Source: Rouxiella chamberiensis (GTDB lineage: Bacteria; Pseudomonadota; Gammaproteobacteria; Enterobacterales; Enterobacteriaceae). Taken from it: 64,000 nucleotides of DNA. The DNA lies in NCBI RefSeq assembly GCF_026967475.1, contig NZ_CP114058.1, forward strand, positions 1,054,001 through 1,118,000. The letters run 5' to 3'. The notes beneath the pieces are model-generated. The model had not been told where the DNA came from. It worked only from the letters and a program-made list of their open reading frames with translations, and did no database searches. Every line of letters starts with the position of its first letter. Positions within the stretch are counted from its first letter, which is position 1. This document shows, piece after piece, positions 57,573 to 64,000 of the stretch. The position numbers and the translations under genes were made by a program.

Positions 57573-57712
57573 GTTCTGCTCATAGTAGTATCACTAACAT
57601 TTTCATTTGGGGATCAACTGGGAGGTGGTCAAGGAAGCCTTAATTATGATTGCTCATGTTAGTTGTCAGGGGGAAGTAATGAAGATTGGATTACCAACCT
57701 TCATTATGCTAA

Positions 57713-59872
57713 TTAGTCACTTCCAAAGAAATCTCGATTTATCTGATGCAACAAGAATCTGACCGAGTCCGGCATGTTTTCATTGTTCAACGATATAATT
57801 TCCTGCAGGTGGTGATCTAGTATTCTTAGGTGCCTGATCCAGATTGACATTAAGAACTCAAGGCATCCTTCACCTTGTTCATTATCATGATTTCTAACGA
57901 CCGAACTTATTATGTCGCACATTTGTTGGCTGTAATTCTCATCAATAGTATAATTAAGTTCGGATGAATATGCCGCCCTCAAAAGACATGCTTGTATAAC
58001 GCCATCATTATACCTGTCAAAGCAAATAGGGCTTAGGAGAGTATAATGATAAATTGTAGATAAACCTTTTCCATCATTCATCCTCAAATCATGCAGCAAG
58101 GTTTGAATAGTCCAAAACACATCTGCTTGAGATGATTTTTTTGTGTCAATATCCAGCTTGTCCCAAAAAACAAATGTCTCCCTGATACTAAGTGTTTTCC
58201 CCTTAGTGTCTTTCAAGAACAGTTCGTCTGGACTAATTGGCGAGTCGAGTAATGATAATCTTGTGAGTAAATCGGTAGAGATTTTTTGTTGGTGATAATA
58301 ATTATCCAAAGGGTCTTCATCTGTAAATCGGGAAATTTTTTCATGTTCCAGATCCCAATAGGTTTTTGACTTACTACTGATCCTAGGTAAGAAACAGTTC
58401 CTGAGGATAATAAGTTCATGCCCCCCATGCATAAGTCTTTTCTGAGTTGATCCAGACTTGGTGCATTTTGTAATTTAGAAAATCCGACTAGATATGAAAT
58501 GGATGATGATTTATTTAAACATCTCAGTTTTCTGGAGGCTGATAATAGTTTTCTTCCAGTCGTTATTGCTCCAGCCACGACAAAAACTGATGACATTTCG
58601 GTATAGTCAGATTCTTTCAATTCTCCAAACTTGAAGATTTTTATGTTATCATCGTCAACAAGTTTTTTGACCTTAAGGGCTAAGAGTTCTGAACCTGTAT
58701 CATCCAAGTGGATTATTGTGTTGATGTCACGGGAAAAAATTTGTTGATTCTTTTCTGCATATCAGAAAAGAGAGGGGCAGACTGGTTCTTCATCAATCCA
58801 GGAATATCGATATCGTAAAACTCGTCATTGCTATCTTGAGTTATGGCATTAATGTTTAGAATTTTTTTTGCTGCAAACTCTCTAAAAAATTTTTGTCTTT
58901 CTGATTTGAAATCCAATTTCTTTATCATAAGTAAATCATGCTTTGGCGTCTCAGGCAAAAACTGCTCACCTTCAAGTCTGATTACTTTTGAACCGTTAGC
59001 GCACAGGTTACATCTCTCCTCTGATTCGGAATATATTTCACCACCTAAAGCGTCCATGATGTTATATAGTCCAGTTTGATTTTCACCTATTGACGAATAG
59101 AAAAGAGTTTTTATATTATCCTGTGATATTTTTTTCTTTTTTCTAGCGTGCGAGCAAGTCCACCACTGGTCGTGGCTGAAATTATCACTAAGTGATTTTT
59201 ATCTCTGATGAAATTAAATGGTTGATTTAATGAGGAGTATGATTCAAAACTTTCAATTACAGGAGTGCTAGAAGTGAATTTATTAGATAAATGTAGCGCA
59301 GTGCTAACCAAAAAGGAGATGGATGATGTGTCGACATAAACTTTCTTTAGGGTTGAAACAATAGAGCCTAATAATCCTATTGCTAAAAAAGTCACCTCTA
59401 CGCTTGAGGTAAATAAATTCGATGCTCTTATGAATTTATCACAATGGTCACCTGAAGGCTTACTAAAGTGATAGGTTTGAGTAGATGTTATTACACCTTT
59501 ACGTTTCTTAAATATTTCATTAGAGCCAGCCTGAAGAAGTTCATCACGATAACTATATATTTTTTTTGTTGTTATTTCCCGGAGTACACCGTCACTGTCA
59601 ACGTTTAAGAATTGTATCTTACTTGAAGTTGAGCCAATGTAAGACTCGAATTCTTGGTTGAAAAGTTGATCAGCTAACAAGCGTGACTTCTGATCTTCAT
59701 TTATACCAAAACCAAATATTAAAACTTCATTGGGTACTAGATTTTTTACAATGTCTTCTTTAATTTCTTTGATCAAAAGATGCAAGTCTATTGATGAAAA
59801 GCAGAAGATTGCCATTGTTGGGGAGAGTTTGGTGCTTGGTTTATTAAATCTAAAAAGAAAAATACCACTCAT
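57713..59872 (-). CDS. Protein with two degenerate phosphoribosyltransferase-like domains; three frameshifts as sequenced
   Basis: Four frames rebuild about 720 residues. Domain 1 contains FSKPSGDHCDKFIRASNLF near residue 135 and LVIISATTSGGLARTL near residue 230, a PRTase-like loop in which the usual acidic pair is SA. A CNLC motif follows near residue 290. Domain 2 has IIHLDDTGSELLALKVKKL near residue 390 and VVAGAITTGRKLL near residue 435, again PRTase-like without the acidic pair. The last 250 residues are helical and unassigned. Each frame joins by adding one base to a homopolymer (near 59131, 58725 and 58395). Its ATG overlaps the ATPase stop (ATGA). Confidence 0.6.
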
Positions 59873-61082
59873 TTATAATCGTCCTTGGAATTATTTTTAT
59901 CGATAAGAGGTATGAGTATCGTTATTGAGACTCCACGAACTTCAGCGTGTTCGGTAATATGCGTGTCACAATAATTTCTGGTTGACCAATCTAAAAAATT
60001 ACAGTCATCATTTTCTTCAAAGCGATATGGGGTGGTATTAAAATCTCTATAGATAGATACTCTATTGCTTCTTATTTTCATGAAGCCATTCAGCTTGGTC
60101 AACGATGCCATAACTGAAGGTAAACCATTCCCTTTTATGTCATTATTTGTCGATGAACTCCTAAATTTTAGGCATTTCTTAATTATCTGGTATTCATCAT
60201 CAATGTTAGGTGTTGACCCAACATCCGAGTGATCCGCTAACCATCGACCACAGAATCCTAAACCAGAATCAATAATACTTACTTCAATGAATCTTCGCGA
60301 GGAGACACTGGTTTTTTTAAGGCTTGTAATATATTCCTCAAGCACTTCATCATTCAGTAGATAATTATTTATTGCATCATCAGATAAGTTTATTCCATAT
60401 GTGTAAATAAGTCTATTACCTGGATTTATCCACTTGTGTCTATTTTCAGAACGACTGCCATGTTCATGTGTATTAATGAATAATTCGTAAAATATCCTTC
60501 CGAGATCATCAATGCTGTCATCTTTAAGATATATTGCCCCCCCGCAACAGTTGATGATCTTAGAACCATGGCGCTTATTATGTTTCTTATTTGCTCATAA
60601 CCTTTCGGCTCAGGGTGCTGAAGCGGTGAAGTGTTATAAAAATTACTATCGAATCCTTTGGTACTATGATCTACAAACGAATACCAACAGAGTCTCCCAT
60701 GTTGTTGCCCAAAAAGATTGTCTGATTGTGATTCAATAGCCTCTTTAGCAAGTTTATTTATATCACGCCTTATGCTTATATCAGGAGAACCAGAAAATGA
60801 TATTTCTTTCGACATCATTGCGGCGGTGAACTTATGCGGAGTATTGATCAGGTCTGAAAGATAATCATTGTCCTCTATGGACGAGTCTTTCAAAATCAAT
60901 TTTTTGTTCAAACTTAAGTTTGCCCAAGTATTAACAGACTGGACAGCGACGGCAATCCCTCCAAAAGCGGAATTTTTCTTCCCTACCGGCAGGAGCAACG
61001 GTTGATCACTGTTTGCCATCATAACCTTCCTGATGAAGGTATCTATCTTGTCTAAACTCAATGATGCAGGTAGTTCTACCAT
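59869..61082 (-). CDS. GHKL (histidine-kinase-like) ATPase-domain protein; frameshifted as sequenced
   Basis: About 404 residues from ATG 61082, with GGAGGTGG ideally placed upstream. The C-terminal half carries a GHKL ATPase: N-box YELFINTHEHG near residue 198, G1 box IIDSGLGFCG near residue 272 and G2-like KGNGLPSVMASL near residue 317. There is no phosphoacceptor-histidine dimer helix and no membrane segment, so it is not an ordinary sensor kinase. The N-terminal half matches nothing I know. The frame breaks in the seven-C run near 60537-60543; one more base gives AGGAIYLKDDSIDD. Co-translated with the PRTase-like gene by a four-base overlap. Confidence 0.68.
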
Positions 61083-61411
61083 GTTACCACCTCCGGATTT
61101 CAATAGTTATAATAAGGGTAAGCATTTAGCGATGTTGTCTGTTTGATTAGCACTCTCTCGAGATTATCACTCAAGACATAGCCTAACTCAATGATTAGAA
61201 ATGTGTTCTTTAAAATTGTGATTACTACTCAACCTCTTTCACTTAAACGCTATAATTTGATTGTACTGTAAAAAACTTCACTTTAGTGTCAATGAGTTGC
61301 TGGCCGTTCTACCCATTCTTTGAGCTCATGACCTGCTCTCAATTGACTAAGAAAAAATGATGTAACAACTTCTGCTTTTGGCACAGGGCCGCTGTCGCAG
61401 CCCTGACAACC
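61083..61411. other. AT-rich promoter region of the ATPase/PRTase-like operon
   Basis: About 330 bases between the operon and the recombinase gene. It contains repeat copy H at 61330-61393. On the minus strand TATAAC about 25 bases before the ribosome site could be a -10 box, but the -35 is unclear. Confidence 0.35.
61330..61393. repeat. Dispersed intergenic repeat, copy H
   Basis: It begins GACCTGCTCTCAATTGACTA, aligning with the leader of copies A and B, and reaches CTTCTGCTTTTGGCACAGGG at 61369. It separates the ATPase operon from the recombinase gene. Confidence 0.55.
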
Positions 61412-62014
61412 TTAGACTTCGATCGATTCAGATATCTCCAGCGCATCATCGACTTCAATGCCCAGATAACGGACTGTGCTTTCCAGTTTCTTATGACCCA
61501 AAAGAAGTTGGATCACCCGGAGATTCTTAGTTTTTTTGTAGATCAGGTAAGGTTTTGTTCTTCTTATGGAATGTGTGCTGTAAAGCGAATCTCCGAGACC
61601 AAGCTTTGCTACCCACCCATGAAAGATTCGGTTGTATTGCCGGGTTGAAATGTGCTGGTTAGTTCCAACCCGAGACCGAAACAAGAAGTCTTTACTGTGC
61701 AAATTGCCAAGCTTTATTAATGCAGCAACCGCTTCTCTGGTGCCTTTGGTTATCTCAAATTGCACAGGGCTACCGGTTTTCTGTTGCAACACCGTTGCTC
61801 TGCTTGAAACAGAGCTGCCATATACAACATCAGATAATTTGAGTTTGACCAGATCACAGCCCCGAAGCTTACTGTCTAGGGCCATATTGAACAGAGCTAA
61901 ATCGCGTGTTTTACCTTCCAGTTCAAGTCGGATTCGGATACCCCAGATGTGAGATATCTGAAGCGCCCTTTTTTGACCGATGATACAGTCTTTGTTCCAC
62001 GGTGACGTTTTCAT
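61412..62014 (-). CDS. Short tyrosine recombinase/integrase, catalytic domain only
   Basis: 200 residues from ATG 62014 with AGGAG upstream. The catalytic set is visible: box I Arg in SKLRGCDLVKL near residue 52, H-x-x-R in THSIRRTKP, the third His in LLGHKKLESTVRYLG and the nucleophile Tyr in the same stretch near residue 185. It lacks the arm- and core-binding N-terminal domains of phage integrases, a shape common among recombinases on enterobacterial plasmids and islands. It may move or resolve the adjoining island. It lies between repeat copies H and I. Confidence 0.82.
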   Translation of the reverse strand: MKTSPWNKDCIIGQKRALQISHIWGIRIRLELEGKTRDLALFNMALDSKLRGCDLVKLKLSDVVYGSSVSSRATVLQQKTGSPVQFEITKGTREAVAALIKLGNLHSKDFLFRSRVGTNQHISTRQYNRIFHGWVAKLGLGDSLYSTHSIRRTKPYLIYKKTKNLRVIQLLLGHKKLESTVRYLGIEVDDALEISESIEV

Positions 62015-62053
62015 ACTCAAATCTCCTGCAATATGGGAGATTTGAGTATGGTT

Positions 62054-62077
62054 GTCCCTTAAGAGCGAAAAGCGGAC
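62054..62077. repeat. Dispersed intergenic repeat, copy I
   Basis: GTCCCTTAAGAGCGA followed by AAAGCGGAC, a full-length 24-base unit just upstream of the recombinase start. Confidence 0.6.
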
Positions 62078-62212
62078 GTTATGACGGCACACTTAGATCG
62101 AGATATCTTTAACAAAGGGAGTAAGCCCGCTTAATGCAGCTATACGGAAAAACTTCGCCTTTAAAACATTCTACCAATATTTCTTTTCACTTCGTCCAAG
62201 ATACTGGATGGC

Positions 62213-63133
62213 TTAGCCAATCATGTTCCTTCCTTCCTTACTGCATATCTCTAATTGAGCAATAGCCTTTTGCAGGTGTTCCAGAAACGCCTTCACTTTC
62301 ACCTGTAGGTATTTTCTGCCGGAATAGAGCGCGTATAGCATCAAATCTTCGGGTTCGCGGTTACAGTTAATTTTAACAAGGGAGCCGTTATTGATTTCTG
62401 ATTCACAGGCATGGAGAGGCAAAATGGCGAAACCAAGTCCTTTTAGTGCAGCGGCCTTGGCCATCCGCCCACTGTTCACCTTATAGCTTGACTGCACCTG
62501 GACGTTTTGGTTTTGTTTAAATCTCCAGGGCATTCCCTGGAGTACCGACATACTCGTAATGCAGGGGGTTTTGGTTAGTTCATCCACCGATTGTGGTGAT
62601 GGGTGACGTGCCAAAAGTTCTGGTGCGGCTACCACACAGCTCGGCCAACGCAGAATTTCCCTGGCAACCCAGCAAGAATCCTCCAGTGGCCCACGTCCAA
62701 AGCGTAGTATCAGATCGAATCCATCCAGTAGGCCCTCTGTTGGCTCCAATTGTGTGTCACAACTGAGCTGTATTCGTGGATGCTTGATGCAGAAGTCAGC
62801 GAGAATATCTGCCATGAATGGAAGGTCTGGTGTAATGATCTTCAGGTGGCCTGATAGTGAATCACCAAACAGGGCGACTTCTTGCAGAGCATGATCCAAA
62901 GCGTGCGTGAGCGGCGTAATAGATTGATACAGCATTCTACCTGCTGCGGTTGGCATTATCCTACGTGTCGTACGTTCCAGTAGCCGCACATGAAGTTGTT
63001 GTTCAAGTAAAGCGACATGTCTACTGACATTGGATGATGGCAACTGAAGCTGCTCTGACGCGAGCTTAAAACTCAGCTTTTCATAAACAGCCTGAAAACT
63101 CATCAGCCACTGCAATTCACATTTCTCAATCAT
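62213..63133 (-). CDS. LysR-family transcriptional regulator
   Basis: A 306-residue LysR protein. HTH residues 1-60 include FQAVYEKLSFKLASEQLQL and SSNVSRHVALLEQQLHVRLL; RTTRRIMPTAAGRMLY links to the effector domain beginning GHLKIITPDLPFMADIL near residue 92. It diverges from the FAD monooxygenase gene 100 bases away and probably regulates it. No co-inducer can be named. Confidence 0.85.
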   Translation of the reverse strand: MIEKCELQWLMSFQAVYEKLSFKLASEQLQLPSSNVSRHVALLEQQLHVRLLERTTRRIMPTAAGRMLYQSITPLTHALDHALQEVALFGDSLSGHLKIITPDLPFMADILADFCIKHPRIQLSCDTQLEPTEGLLDGFDLILRFGRGPLEDSCWVAREILRWPSCVVAAPELLARHPSPQSVDELTKTPCITSMSVLQGMPWRFKQNQNVQVQSSYKVNSGRMAKAAALKGLGFAILPLHACESEINNGSLVKINCNREPEDLMLYALYSGRKYLQVKVKAFLEHLQKAIAQLEICSKEGRNMIG

Positions 63134-63233
63134 TAATTATCCCAAAAAATGAGTTTAACAAAGTTATAACTCTATATTTATCAATAATCAGGTGGCCATT
63201 ACAATTTTCGTTAAGTTTCGTAACAGGAAAGTA

Positions 63234-64000
63234 ATGATGACCAAGCCTAAGAAAATTGCCATCGTAGGTGCCGGCGTTGCTGGAATGGCACTTGGAATAC
63301 TCGCGACCAAACAGGGCCATCAAGTCAGCCTGTTTGAGCGTGGCAGCAACGTGTCTTACTTAGGAGCTGGCGTAACTTTATGGCCCAATGCCATGGTTCG
63401 TCATGCAGAAGATGGGGCTGGACGAAAAAATCAGGCACGTAGGGGGTACACCGTGCATGATGCGCCAGTTTGATCGGAATGGTCACCTTCAGACACATTT
63501 CGATATTTTATCAGTGAATTCACTTTGCGGTTTTCCGAGTGTTACTGTCTTACGGCGTGAACTGATGCGCTTACTGGCCGGTAGGTTAGAGAGTCTGGGT
63601 AGGGAGATTAAATTCAATTGTCCAATCACTACCGCGGACGTCACGAAATTGAGCCTGGAGTTTGATTTAGTCGTCGGAGCTGACGGGCGTATGAATTCAG
63701 TCGTGCGTCAGTCATTGCATGGGGAGCAAGAAACGCCTCGTTATCATGGTTTTGTGAACGTGATAGGAGTGGGAAGGCAACGAGAGGACGCATTGCACAA
63801 CGCTATTGATGACTTTCGCGGTCAAGGTGAGCGTTTTGGTATCGTCCCGGTGAAGGATGGATTGTGCTATTGGGCAGGAGCGTGGAACGCTCCTGTTGAC
63901 AATGAACGTCCTCGGGCACATTGGTACAATGAGTTGCATCGGCGTTTTCGAGACTGGCCTGATCCTGTGCGAAATTTGTTGCTGTCATGTGACAGTGCAT
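63234..64000 (+). CDS. FAD-dependent monooxygenase (PHBH/UbiH-like), frameshifted, runs off the window
   Basis: ATG 63234 follows AGGAAAG. The FAD motif IAIVGAGVAGMALGILA near residue 9 leads to LGAGVTLWPNAM, the aromatic-hydroxylase family start. The frame breaks near 63402: removing one G from ATGGTTCG gives FVMQKMGLDEKIRHVGG. The other frame then continues to the window end with VVGADGRMNSVVRQ, the DG motif. It likely hydroxylates an aromatic or heterocyclic substrate with NAD(P)H and oxygen. The 3' end is missing. Confidence 0.75.

Noticed and set aside
1..64000. CRISPR arrays, tRNA or rRNA genes
   Set aside because: Looked for regularly spaced repeats and tRNA-like T-arm motifs; found only dispersed, irregular hairpin repeats and no RNA gene.

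Overview
The window looks like chromosome of a Gram-negative enterobacterium. The evidence is a BamA/Omp85 outer-membrane assembly protein, a TonB receptor with a Fur-type box, a PhoB-type box, LysR/GntR/LacI/AraC regulators and enterobacterial codon use. A Rahnella/Rouxiella/Serratia-like (Yersiniaceae) host is my inference; nothing here fixes the genus. No rRNA, tRNA or CRISPR array was seen.

1-27.8 kb is ordinary metabolic chromosome. It starts with a sugar-acid block (2-hydroxyacid dehydrogenase tail, RraA-type aldolase, PfkB kinase, GntR regulator), then a Tat-exported royal-jelly/yellow-type protein, a DUF421 membrane protein, a hexapeptide acyltransferase behind a candidate Pho box, and a HAD phosphatase. 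Next come a three-subunit membrane gluconate-2-dehydrogenase-type enzyme (gamma, GMC flavoprotein, tri-haem cytochrome c), a LacI regulator facing a Tat-exported esterase, an MFS pump, a LysR regulator and an SDR. A divergent hydantoinase/oxoprolinase (hyuA, hyuB) and peptide-type ABC transporter locus closes this part.

27.8-64 kb is accessory and mosaic. It holds a stand-alone BamA paralogue, a TetR/MFS pair, relics of an integrative element (TraG fragment, XRE regulator, DUF2442, zinc ribbon) and two umuC scraps. A complete siderophore-uptake locus follows (AraC regulator, TonB receptor, binding protein, two YbtP/YbtQ-like ABC half-transporters) with a decayed PchB-like chorismate mutase between receptor and regulator. 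Then come a decayed second copy of the HAD phosphatase, DUF2938/MerR, an AT-rich remnant of an SDR + DHA2 efflux cluster, an AraC/LysE pair, a truncated recombinase, and an AT-rich two-gene operon beside a short tyrosine recombinase. That operon (57.7-61.1 kb) joins a GHKL-type ATPase to a protein with two degenerate phosphoribosyltransferase-like domains. It is my best candidate for an undescribed system.

Two window-wide patterns matter. First, about twenty genes carry a single-base frameshift, most of them one base short in a homopolymer (runs of five to seven G/C or A/T), which points to sequencing undercalls rather than pseudogenes. I give the reconstructed gene span in these cases and keep 'pseudogene' for truncations, deletions and nonsense changes. 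Second, a 24-nt inverted-repeat unit (GTCCGCTT-N8-AAGCGGAC) recurs about ten times between 27.9 and 62.1 kb, always between genes, and I saw none in the first 27 kb.
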